A stretch of 64,000 nucleotides of DNA, taken from NCBI GenBank assembly GCA_913061095.1, contig CAJXVM010000016.1, forward strand, positions 1 through 64,000. The letters are read 5' to 3'. Positions 43,221 to 51,374 of this stretch are shown in pieces. The stretch's first letter is position 1. Each line of letters starts with the position of its first letter. Position numbers and translations under genes: made by a program. The notes under the pieces were generated by a model. That model saw nothing but the letters and a program-made list of their open reading frames with translations. It was not told where the DNA came from and did no database searches. Origin of the DNA: an uncultured Ignavibacteria bacterium. Lineage in GTDB: Bacteria; Bacteroidota; Ignavibacteria; SZUA-365.

Positions 43221-45088
43221 TGTGCGGACTCTACGGATCAGTTTCTCAATCTGATCGACAGATTGAGAGCGGGGTTTCGTCACTCGGTCACCGCGGTCCC
43301 GACGACAGTGGTGATGAAAGCATCCGGGATCGTGACCGCTTTATACGTCTGGGCCACACGCGGCTGAGCATCCTTGATCTGAGTGAGCGCGGTCACCAGC
43401 CGATGCGTACAAGTGATGATGCCCATCACATCGTCTATAACGGAGAGATTTATAATTTCGGTCGGCTGGCTGGATCCATGGGATTCGGAGAATCCCTCCG
43501 CTCCGGTACGGACACGGAGGTACTTCTCCGACTTTTCAGTCAGATGGGGCCTTCATGCATCCCGCTTCTTGAAGGTGATTTTGCCTTTGCGTGTTTTGCG
43601 CAGACCGAGGGGAAGCTGTACCTGGTCCGTGACCGTCTGGGTGTGAAGCCGCTGTACTACGCTCTGCATGACGGTGACCTGTACTTCGGATCCGAGCTGA
43701 AAGTGTTCCCGGAACTGGGGTTCGAAATATCGGAGAACACGGATGACCTGCGCTCGTATTTTGTCTTCAAGTACTTTCCTGAGGACAGCACGCCATATGC
43801 CGGGATCAGGCGTCTGCCGCCGGGATCGTATCTGGAGTATGACCTGAGTTCCGGTTCTGTCTCCATGCATACCTACTGGAGGCCGGATCACTCCGCGATT
43901 CGTGTAGCTTCATATGACGATGCAGTGGCCGGTCTTCGCGCACACCTGCGAGATGCCGTGGAGGACCGCCTCATCGCTGACGTCCCGATCGGAACCTTCC
44001 TCTCCGGTGGCCTGGACTCCTCCGCTATCGCATACTTCCTTCGGGAGCGCGGTGATGTCGAACATCACTGCGCTCGGAAGTCACAGACTGATCTGAAAAG
44101 AGAGGGAACCAGCTCGGACGGGTACTTCGCTGAGCGTCTGTCGCAGGACTGGGGGCTGCGTACCCATTTCTACGATATCGGCTTCGACCAGACGGACGAG
44201 CGCCTCATCGCGGAATCAGTTTACTACGGCGACGACCTGATCGCGGATGGCTCACAGATCCCGTCCTACCTGATCACGAAAAATGCGGCCAGTGTGTCAA
44301 AGGTTCTCCTATCGGGCATGGGCGCCGATGAACTATTTCTCGGTTACGGCGGACACCTGCTGACACTACTTTCGAGATACATGGACAGGCTGCCCGCCTC
44401 CGTCAGGAAACTGTTGACTGCGCGCCTTGCAACTCTGCAACCCGGAAAAGGCCGCGCAAAAGGGTATAAACGGTTTCTCGTCAAATTGGGGCGCTACGAG
44501 ACCTATGGCAACAGCAAGTATGGCCTATACTCCATCGTCGGCGATTATGAACGTTCTCGGTCTGTGGTAAATGGTGGGAACAATCCGCTGCAGTACATCA
44601 CCCCGTACTTCGAGAACGCGGACGATCCGTTCGAAGCGCTGACGCAGTTCGAGATAAAGAACTTCCTGGTCAAGAACCTGAATTATCTCGACAGGATGTG
44701 CATGGCGAACGGCGTGGAAGGCCGCGTGCCCTTCATGGACCATCGCCTGGTCGAATTCGCGCTCTCGCTCCCGGTGGAATACAAGCTCTCTTCGTTCGGC
44801 AATTCGAAACGCATTCTGAAAGATGCGATGAAGGGACTCCTCCCCGACTACATCCTGAACCGCAGGAAGGCGGGGTTCGGGATGCCGCTGCGCAGCGTGT
44901 TTTCTGATCGACAGAAACTGGATGACCTGCTGCAGATCGACTACTTCGGAGGGATGCCGCATTTCAACACAGACAACATCATCGCGCTGGCCGATGAACA
45001 CATCGCCGGCGTCAACGATAACTCCTCCATTCTCTACTCGCTCGTTTCCTATCGCATCTGGCGTCAGCGGTGGATAGAGACTCATTGA
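43220..45088 (+). CDS. asnB: asparagine synthase (glutamine-hydrolysing), polysaccharide-locus type
   Basis: 622 aa. Class II glutaminase domain begins MCGLYGSV with the catalytic Cys2. RGPDDSGD, TRLSILDLSERGHQPM, YNGEIYNF and RSGTDTEVLL follow. The synthetase domain has FLSGGLDSSAIAYFL (PPi loop) near 260 and LLSGMGADELFLGYGG. In capsule and EPS loci such proteins are thought to amidate uronic acids or make amide-linked substituents rather than free Asn; the neighbouring uronate epimerase fits that. The start overlaps the GT4 stop by one base (TGATG). Confidence 0.92.
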   Translation: MCGLYGSVSQSDRQIESGVSSLGHRGPDDSGDESIRDRDRFIRLGHTRLSILDLSERGHQPMRTSDDAHHIVYNGEIYNFGRLAGSMGFGESLRSGTDTEVLLRLFSQMGPSCIPLLEGDFAFACFAQTEGKLYLVRDRLGVKPLYYALHDGDLYFGSELKVFPELGFEISENTDDLRSYFVFKYFPEDSTPYAGIRRLPPGSYLEYDLSSGSVSMHTYWRPDHSAIRVASYDDAVAGLRAHLRDAVEDRLIADVPIGTFLSGGLDSSAIAYFLRERGDVEHHCARKSQTDLKREGTSSDGYFAERLSQDWGLRTHFYDIGFDQTDERLIAESVYYGDDLIADGSQIPSYLITKNAASVSKVLLSGMGADELFLGYGGHLLTLLSRYMDRLPASVRKLLTARLATLQPGKGRAKGYKRFLVKLGRYETYGNSKYGLYSIVGDYERSRSVVNGGNNPLQYITPYFENADDPFEALTQFEIKNFLVKNLNYLDRMCMANGVEGRVPFMDHRLVEFALSLPVEYKLSSFGNSKRILKDAMKGLLPDYILNRRKAGFGMPLRSVFSDRQKLDDLLQIDYFGGMPHFNTDNIIALADEHIAGVNDNSSILYSLVSYRIWRQRWIETH

Positions 45089-45089
45089 T

Positions 45090-47228
45090 ATGAAACAGCT
45101 CACGCAAAATCTCAAGAACGGCACAATGCGTGTGATGGATGTCCCGCAGCCGGTTCCATCTTCTGGAAAGATCCTCGTGCGGACAATGTATTCCGTGATT
45201 TCCGGCGGTACGGAGGGCAAGACGGTCTCCGATGCGCGAAAGGGATACATCGACAAAGCAAAATCTCGCCAGAAAGAAGTTCGCCAGGTCATAGAGCTCG
45301 CAAAGAGTTCCGGCCTTCGGGATACCTACGATCTCGTCATGAACAAGCTCGAGGCTTACGCAGCGCTCGGGTACACAGCGATGGGACGCGTCATCGAAGT
45401 GACGGATGATGTATCAGCCATACATGTGGGCGACCTGGTCGCCTGTGGCGGTGCTGACGCTGCCCATGCCGAAGTACTGTCCGTGGGAACGAACCTGTGC
45501 GCGAAAGTTCACGAGGGCACGGATCCCCGTCACGCGGCACTCGCCACTATTGCTTCCATTGCCATGCAGGGCGTGCGCCAGGCGGAGGTGCGTCTCGGGG
45601 AGTCCGTCGTGGTAGTCGGTCTCGGTTTGATCGGACAGCTGACCATGCAGTTTCTTGCCGCCCAGGGTTGCCGGACTATCGGCATCGATCTCGATCCGCA
45701 GCAGGTGGAACTGGCGAAGCGCTGCGGTTTCGAGTATTCCTACCACGCTGAGATGGAGGGGATAACCTCAGCGGTGCTGGACCTGACCGGCGGCATCGGC
45801 ACGGATGCAGTTATCATCACTGCCGGCACTTCCTCGCTCGGGCCGGTTAACCTTGCCGGTGAACTGTGCCGAAAGAAAGGAAAGGTCGTCATCGTTGGCG
45901 CCGTGCCGACGGGCTTCGAGCGGAAGCACTACTACAGGAAGGAACTGGACCTGCGTATGTCTTCGTCCTACGGTCCGGGCCGCTACGATCCGCAGTATGA
46001 AGAGAAAGGCATTGACTATCCGGTCGGGTACGTGCGCTGGACAGAGCAGCGCAACATGCAGGCCTATCTCGATCTGCTCGCAGCGGGCAGGCTCAACATC
46101 GAACCGCTCATTACGCATGAATTCGCGCTCGAACGCGCGAAGGAAGCGTATGACATGATACTTTCCAGGTCCGAGCATTATTGTGCGGTTTTGCTCAAAT
46201 ATGATATTGACCGGGAAATAGAGAGCACTGTGTACAATGGAGTGCAAAGTGCAAAGTGCAAAGAGCAAAGGGCGCATGGGGTGAAGGCCGCGTTCATTGG
46301 TGCTGGATCTTTCGCTCAAAACATGATATTGCCAAACCTGAAGGAACTTGTTGATTTCGTCGGGATTTCGACGCGGCACGGGAATACGTCGCGGTATGTG
46401 ATGGACAAGTATGGATTCTCCTATGCGACGGATGATATCGGGAAAATCCTTTCAGACGATGCGGTCAATACAGTATTCGTGATGACAAGGCACGATACGC
46501 ATGCGCACTATGTGCTCGGAGCGCTGCGCGCCGGGAAGGACGTGTTCGTAGAAAAACCGCTGACGCTCAGACCGGAGGAGCTGGAAGAAATTGCCAAGGA
46601 GTATCAGAACGGTTCGTCCCGCCTGATGCTCGGTTTCAATCGGCGATTCGCGCCGCATGTGATGGAAGTGAAACGCATGTTCCGCGACGATCAGCCGAAG
46701 GCCATTCAGATGCGCATCAACGCCGGCATCCTTCCACCAGAGCATTGGGTGCATGACCCCGACGTCGGCGGCGGACGCATCATCGGCGAGGCATGCCATT
46801 TCATCGACCTCGCCATGTACATCGCGGGTTCGAAGATTGTCTCCGTTGCTGCGCATGAAACCTCGTCAGGTGCAAATCTGCGGGATACCGTCTCAATCAG
46901 TCTCGGGTTCGCCAACGGCAGTTCGGCGACGATTTCCTACTTCTCCAACGGCAGCAAGAAACTCCCGAAGGAGTATATCGAAGTATTTTGCCATGGAGTC
47001 TCCGTGGTCATCGACGACTTCCGTGAGATGACAGTGTACGGCCAGAAGAAAAAGCGCAGCAAACTCAAGAAGCAGGACAAGGGTCACGCTGCGGAGCTGA
47101 AGGCCTTCGTCGAGTGCATCGAGCAGGGCAAACCCGCGCCTATCCCGTTCGAGGAAATTTATCTGTCGACGAAGGCGACATTTGCTGTCCTCGAGTCAAT
47201 CAGGGAAAGAAAGATGGTTCATCTGTAA
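45090..47228 (+). CDS. two-domain oxidoreductase: zinc-type alcohol dehydrogenase-like plus Gfo/Idh/MocA
   Basis: 712 aa fusion. Residues 1 to about 370 are a medium-chain dehydrogenase-like half (SVISGGTEGKT, ALGYTAMGRVIEV, VVVVGLGLIGQLTMQFLAAQGC). From about 397 follows a Gfo/Idh/MocA half (VKAAFIGAGSFAQNMILPNL, VFVEKPLTL, DVGGGRIIGEACHFIDLAMYI). This two-domain protein recurs in EPS loci next to heparinase or six-hairpin proteins. The linker (about 383-397, NGVQSAKCKEQRAHG) is encoded by a GTGCAAA repeat. It begins one base after asnB. The substrate is probably a nucleotide sugar or uronate. Confidence 0.9.
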   Translation: MKQLTQNLKNGTMRVMDVPQPVPSSGKILVRTMYSVISGGTEGKTVSDARKGYIDKAKSRQKEVRQVIELAKSSGLRDTYDLVMNKLEAYAALGYTAMGRVIEVTDDVSAIHVGDLVACGGADAAHAEVLSVGTNLCAKVHEGTDPRHAALATIASIAMQGVRQAEVRLGESVVVVGLGLIGQLTMQFLAAQGCRTIGIDLDPQQVELAKRCGFEYSYHAEMEGITSAVLDLTGGIGTDAVIITAGTSSLGPVNLAGELCRKKGKVVIVGAVPTGFERKHYYRKELDLRMSSSYGPGRYDPQYEEKGIDYPVGYVRWTEQRNMQAYLDLLAAGRLNIEPLITHEFALERAKEAYDMILSRSEHYCAVLLKYDIDREIESTVYNGVQSAKCKEQRAHGVKAAFIGAGSFAQNMILPNLKELVDFVGISTRHGNTSRYVMDKYGFSYATDDIGKILSDDAVNTVFVMTRHDTHAHYVLGALRAGKDVFVEKPLTLRPEELEEIAKEYQNGSSRLMLGFNRRFAPHVMEVKRMFRDDQPKAIQMRINAGILPPEHWVHDPDVGGGRIIGEACHFIDLAMYIAGSKIVSVAAHETSSGANLRDTVSISLGFANGSSATISYFSNGSKKLPKEYIEVFCHGVSVVIDDFREMTVYGQKKKRSKLKKQDKGHAAELKAFVECIEQGKPAPIPFEEIYLSTKATFAVLESIRERKMVHL
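46241..46272. repeat. family-F (GTGCAAA) tract in the domain linker
   Basis: AGTGCAAAGTGCAAAGTGCA followed by AAGAGCAAAGGG. Period-7 units lie in frame within the oxidoreductase linker. It sits between the two folded domains, where an insertion would be tolerated. No inverted partner is nearby. Confidence 0.7.
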
Positions 47229-47249
47229 TCGATGCAGCAGGAACAGGAA

Positions 47250-47345
47250 ACCTTGAAACACAGAGGACTCAGAGGACCCAGAGGCTTTATCGAAATGCGA
47301 ACTGAAAAAGCCTCTGTGTCCCCTGAGTTCTCTGTGTCTCAAGGT
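47250..47345. repeat. family-B empty hairpin (96 bp)
   Basis: Left arm 47250-47288 begins ACCTTGAAACACAGAGGACT. The reverse complement of the right arm (ending 47345) begins ACCTTGAGACACAGAGAACT. Both continue with CAGAGG/CAGGGG units to GGCTTT around a short loop. The outer ends equal those of the GxxExxY cassette at 52939-53497. It fills most of the gap before the six-hairpin gene. Confidence 0.87.
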
Positions 47346-47376
47346 CTATTTCTCGTTCTGTACTGTTAAGCTCCGT

Positions 47377-48597
47377 ATGATCGAAGAGGCGCTTGCGAGG
47401 TTGTTGCGGTATGCAGAGTCGGAGGACTACGCTGGCTATGACCCCTACGACACCCTCAACTCTCCCCTCCCGTTTCACTGGCTGGGGAAGTGGGGGCCGG
47501 TTCTCGCCATACAGTTCCAGAAGCGCAATCCGCTGAACATCCGTCCTCTGCTGGGCGTCAGAAAAGGCCGCAATCCCAAGGGAGTCGGCCTTTTTTTGCG
47601 AGCGTACAGCCTGCTGTATCAACAGAGCGGAGACCAGGAATACCTCAGAAAAGCCGAGAAGTTGTTCACGTGGCTTCGGGAGCATCCTTCGAAAGGCTAC
47701 AGCAGCTACTGCTGGGGATACAACTTCCCATGGGCCTCACCGGTGAAGCATCTCGGAGCATACGAACCTTCTGTCGTCGTGACGGGCTTTGTGGCGAAAG
47801 GACTGCATGAGTATTACCACAGCTCAGGCGATGAACGGGTGATCGAGGTGATGGAGGGCGCCGTTCACTTCGTGCTGAACCAACTACCGCGTTATGAAGA
47901 TGAGACAGGTGTCTGCATCTCGTACACGCCGGTCATGAAGGATGCATGTTACAATGCATCGCTGCTGGGGGCGGAGCTACTTGCACGATATGTGAATGTT
48001 TTAAGCAGCTCTGAGGGGTCTACGGCCCCTCGATACGCCGCGCCTTCGTCCCTCGACGCGGGACTTCGGCGGACTACTCGGGGTGACGATCTGTTGGCTC
48101 TGATCGAATCGGCAGTCAATTTCGTAGTCAATCGTCAGCAGTTTGACGGGCGGTGGAATTACAGTCTCGATCTCGATTCCGGAAAGGAACGGGTGCAGAT
48201 CGATTTTCACCAAGGGTACGTGATCGAATCGATCGAAGAAATTATGCGGCTGACCGGGATACGGAAGCCGGAATGGGAGGATGCTGTGCGGAAGGGACTG
48301 ACGTTCTATCGCAATGACCAGTTTTTCGAAGACGGCAGATCGAAATGGCGGCTGCCGAAGGAATGGCCGGTGGAGATTCACAACCAGGCACAGGGCATCG
48401 TAACGTTCAGCATGTTCGATAAATACCGCGACTTCGCCAGAGTGATCCCGGAGTACACGATCCGCGAGATGCAGGACAGGCGCGGATATTTCTACTATCA
48501 GAAATTCCCCTGGTACACAAACCGTATCTCGTATATGCGCTGGTCCAACGCCTGGATGGCCGTGGCACTCTCTACCGTATTGAATCACCATGGCTAG
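47377..48597 (+). CDS. six-hairpin (alpha/alpha toroid) glycosidase-like protein
   Basis: 406 aa. Alternating amphipathic helices and motifs such as GYDPYDTLNSPLPFHW, GVGLFLRAYSLLYQQSGDQEYLRKAEKLF, SYCWGYNFPW, VVTGFVAKGLHEYYHSSGDERVIEV and DFHQGYVIESIEEIM match the alpha/alpha-barrel proteins found beside two-domain oxidoreductases in EPS loci. No catalytic residue can be assigned. No signal peptide is visible, so it acts in the cytosol if at all enzymatic. About 27 residues (about 210-237, SSSEGSTAPRYAAPSSLDAG...) are encoded by a hairpin-forming GC-rich insert. It overlaps the deacetylase by 8 nt. Confidence 0.75.
   Translation: MIEEALARLLRYAESEDYAGYDPYDTLNSPLPFHWLGKWGPVLAIQFQKRNPLNIRPLLGVRKGRNPKGVGLFLRAYSLLYQQSGDQEYLRKAEKLFTWLREHPSKGYSSYCWGYNFPWASPVKHLGAYEPSVVVTGFVAKGLHEYYHSSGDERVIEVMEGAVHFVLNQLPRYEDETGVCISYTPVMKDACYNASLLGAELLARYVNVLSSSEGSTAPRYAAPSSLDAGLRRTTRGDDLLALIESAVNFVVNRQQFDGRWNYSLDLDSGKERVQIDFHQGYVIESIEEIMRLTGIRKPEWEDAVRKGLTFYRNDQFFEDGRSKWRLPKEWPVEIHNQAQGIVTFSMFDKYRDFARVIPEYTIREMQDRRGYFYYQKFPWYTNRISYMRWSNAWMAVALSTVLNHHG
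48011..48088. repeat. GC-rich double-hairpin insert inside the six-hairpin gene
   Basis: Contains GAGGGGTCTACGGCCCCTC (48013-48031, 6-bp stem) followed by CGCCTTCGTCCC and GGGACTTCGGCG facing each other. The surrounding coding sequence is helical repeat protein, while this stretch encodes a low-complexity loop in frame. Its composition resembles the loop of the hairpin at 62004-62148 (GGACGAAGGCG). Confidence 0.55.
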
Positions 48598-49513
48598 AGT
48601 GTGTCTCTGGACAAATGATGTCGAAACGCACTCGATTTATCATAATCGTCTGAGGGATGAAACCGGCGAGCGTGTTCTGAAAGAAGGTATGCCCCGGCTT
48701 CTCGAACTCTACGACAGGCACGGGATCAAGAGTACATTCTTCTTCACAGGATATATTGCCGAGCGTTTCCCCGAAGTGGTGCAGATGATTGTTCCGCATG
48801 GGCACGAAGTGGCGAGCCATGCATATTCACATGAGCCAGATGAAGCACTGGATCGTTTGAATTACGATCAGCAGGTTGAAGCCATGTCGCGCACAAAAAA
48901 GATCCTCGAGGATATTTCCGGGGAAGAAGTAGTCGGCTTTCGTGCACCAGCGCTGCGCGTGAATCGGTACACGGCAGAAGCCCTGTTGAAAACGGGCTAC
49001 CTTTACGATAGTTCCGTCGCGTCACAGCGCTTCGATCTTTTCCTCTCCTTCGGTGGTCGAGAGAAGCTCAAGTGGCTGCGAGCCCCAAGGAGGCCGTATC
49101 GTGTCCATTCCGAAGGACTCCATATAGCTGGTGATCTGCCCCTGATCGAAGTACCGCTTTCTGCATTTCTTTTTCCCTACCTGAGTACGACAATGCGGAT
49201 TTTTCCGTTTCAGACACGTCTGATACGGGGTTTGATTGCTATTGAGGCAGCTAGGACAGGAAAGCCGATCGTGTTTGATACGCATCCTAATGAATTCATC
49301 GACGAAAGCGATGAGGAATTCAGCGTCCATCGCAGAACAGATTCATTTCTGTCCCATCTACTCGGTGACCGAATCCGTCGCCGTCTGAAACTGAAGAATC
49401 TCGGTCCTGCCGGGCTTCCCCTCTATGAAACTCAGCTCACGTACTTCCGTGAGAGGAACTTCACGTCAATGACGATGGCATCATATGTATCCGCATACCA
49501 TGATGCGCAATGA
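48590..49513 (+). CDS. polysaccharide deacetylase family protein
   Basis: 307 aa NodB-homology domain: LWTNDVETHSIYHNR (catalytic Asp region), GIKSTFFFTGYIAERFPEVVQMIVPHGHEVASHAYSHE (metal-binding HxxxH: HAYSHE), FRAPALRVNRYTAEALLKTGYLYDSS, and DTHPNEFID with a DUF3473-like C terminus. Such enzymes remove N-acetyl groups from EPS. There is no signal peptide, so it may act on lipid-linked or nucleotide sugars in the cytosol. It overlaps both neighbours. Confidence 0.9.
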   Translation: MARVCLWTNDVETHSIYHNRLRDETGERVLKEGMPRLLELYDRHGIKSTFFFTGYIAERFPEVVQMIVPHGHEVASHAYSHEPDEALDRLNYDQQVEAMSRTKKILEDISGEEVVGFRAPALRVNRYTAEALLKTGYLYDSSVASQRFDLFLSFGGREKLKWLRAPRRPYRVHSEGLHIAGDLPLIEVPLSAFLFPYLSTTMRIFPFQTRLIRGLIAIEAARTGKPIVFDTHPNEFIDESDEEFSVHRRTDSFLSHLLGDRIRRRLKLKNLGPAGLPLYETQLTYFRERNFTSMTMASYVSAYHDAQ

Positions 49514-50304
49514 GAATACTGATCATCACAATGGATGATCCCGCGTTCACGGTTGATTTCATCAAGGAGATCATTCGGGAGCGGCAGAATGACGTCGTGG
49601 GGGTTGTTGTAGCGCGGGGGGACAGAATGCGCATCGGCAAGAAGCGTTCGAAAATCGGGTATCTCATTGCGCTTCTGTTCATCATGGGACCCCTGTTCTA
49701 TTCAAAAAATGTTCTGTTGAAAGGAACGTACTGGCTGCGCAAGAAAATGCCAATGTCCTGGCAGAATACTGAGAAGCTGCCTCTCTCAGCGTTTGTGCAG
49801 GCGAGAGGTATCGATGTTGTTCATGCGTATTCGCTGAAGGATTCGGCTGTCAGAACCTGGATACGAGAGAAAAAGCCTGACATCATTATCCACCAGAGCC
49901 AGAATATTGTAGGAAAAGAGATTCTCGAGGCAGCATCCATCGGCGTTCTCAACAGACATAATGCGTTATTGCCGAAAAACAGGGGGCGGCTCACCCCCTT
50001 CTGGGTATTGTACCGGAAGGAGGCGGAGACAGGTGTTTCCATTCACTGGGTAACGGATGCCATCGATGCAGGGGATATCGTATACCAGGAACAGTTTCGC
50101 GTTGATGATCACGAGACGTTTGCGTCACTGGTAAAAAAGAACTACGAGGTCGCTCCACGGGCCATGCTTCACGCTCTTGAGAGGATTGAACAGGGCGAGA
50201 TGGTGATGAAAAGAAATGACGAAGTCCATGCGTCGTATAATTCCGTTCCGACGCTCGGTGATGCAGTCCGCTTCCGGTTACAGAGGATGAAACTGATCCA
50301 CTGA
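49510..50304 (+). CDS. formyltransferase family protein (sugar N-formyltransferase-like)
   Basis: 264 aa. Catalytic region VLNRHNALLPKNRGRLTPFW near 155-174 has the Asn-x-His pattern of 10-formyl-THF-dependent transferases, with the partner Asp in AIDAGDIVYQEQF. The N-terminal half diverges from Met-tRNA formyltransferase and no tRNA-binding domain is present, as in sugar formyltransferases. An amino group exposed by the preceding deacetylase is a logical target (inference). Confidence 0.82.
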   Translation: MRILIITMDDPAFTVDFIKEIIRERQNDVVGVVVARGDRMRIGKKRSKIGYLIALLFIMGPLFYSKNVLLKGTYWLRKKMPMSWQNTEKLPLSAFVQARGIDVVHAYSLKDSAVRTWIREKKPDIIIHQSQNIVGKEILEAASIGVLNRHNALLPKNRGRLTPFWVLYRKEAETGVSIHWVTDAIDAGDIVYQEQFRVDDHETFASLVKKNYEVAPRAMLHALERIEQGEMVMKRNDEVHASYNSVPTLGDAVRFRLQRMKLIH

Positions 50305-51374
50305 TGCGAATACTGATCCACCTCGCCCATCCTGCGCATTATCATCTTTTCAAGCATGTCGTAAACAGACTGCGCGATGAGCACGAGGTACACATTTCCT
50401 ACAATGAAAAGGATGTGCTTGAAAAGCTCATTGATCCGGAGGAAGTCCCGGTATCGTGGCACCGTATTCGTACCGGAGGTGAAAGGAAAGGGAAGTGGGC
50501 CTTCCTCGGACAGTTTGTCCGCAAGGAGCTTGGTTTTTTTCGGCTCGCAAAGAGACTGCGTCCGGATATTCTCGTAGGTACACCAATTATTATTGCCCAT
50601 GCAGGCTGGCTGCTCGGAATTCCCTCAGTCATCGTCAATGAAGATGATTTCGATGTCATTTCCAGTTCGACGGCGATCGGCTATCCGTTCGCCTCGGTGA
50701 TCGTTGCGCCCAGGAGCTGTTCCCCCGGGAAATGGGGGCAAAAGACTGTTCATTATGACGGCTACCATGAACTGGCCTACCTCCGTTCGGACTATTTCAA
50801 GCCTGACCGCTCTGTTGTCGAAGACTATCTCGGATCTCCTGAACGGTATTTCCTGCTTCGTTTTTCCTCACTCTCAGCTCACCATGATATTGGGAAGTCC
50901 GGCATCAGCACCGAGCTCGCGTTGGACCTGGTTGCCATCCTTGAGAAGCATGGAAAGGTTTTCGTGAATTCGGAGAAGCAGCTTGATCCGGCGCTGGAAG
51001 CCTACAAGCTGCCGGTTCATCCCCGTGATATCCATCACGTACTCTATTTTGCGGATCTGTATGCCGGGGACAGCCAGACCATGGCGGCCGAGGCAGCCGT
51101 TCTCGGTACGCCGTCTGTTCGGTACAATGATTTTGTAGGGAAGCTCGGGTATCTTGCAGAACTAGAACATTCGTACCAGTTGACTGTCGGTATTTCCACT
51201 GGTGATACACAGAAGCTGCGGCAGACAGTTGAAACAATCGTGTCGGATATCAAAGAAAGACAGAACTGGCGCGATCGTGCGATGGAGATGCAGGCAGACA
51301 AGGATGATGTCACTGCGTGGCTGGCAGATTTCATCGTGACCTACGGCTCAAACCCGGTTGAAGCGAAGCCATGA
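50304..51374 (+). CDS. DUF354 family protein (GT-B-like)
   Basis: 356 aa. LIHLAHPAHYHLFKHVVNRL at the N terminus, DILVGTPIIIAHAGWLLGIPSVIVNEDD, FDVISSSTAIGYPFASVIVAP, and DLYAGDSQTMAAEAAVLGTPSVRYNDFVGKLGY near the C terminus are standard for DUF354, which resembles UDP-GlcNAc 2-epimerase and MurG-type folds. Probably a glycosyltransferase or epimerase for the repeat unit; no biochemical assignment. It starts on the last base of the preceding stop (TGATG) and overlaps the next start by 4 nt. Confidence 0.87.
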   Translation: MRILIHLAHPAHYHLFKHVVNRLRDEHEVHISYNEKDVLEKLIDPEEVPVSWHRIRTGGERKGKWAFLGQFVRKELGFFRLAKRLRPDILVGTPIIIAHAGWLLGIPSVIVNEDDFDVISSSTAIGYPFASVIVAPRSCSPGKWGQKTVHYDGYHELAYLRSDYFKPDRSVVEDYLGSPERYFLLRFSSLSAHHDIGKSGISTELALDLVAILEKHGKVFVNSEKQLDPALEAYKLPVHPRDIHHVLYFADLYAGDSQTMAAEAAVLGTPSVRYNDFVGKLGYLAELEHSYQLTVGISTGDTQKLRQTVETIVSDIKERQNWRDRAMEMQADKDDVTAWLADFIVTYGSNPVEAKP

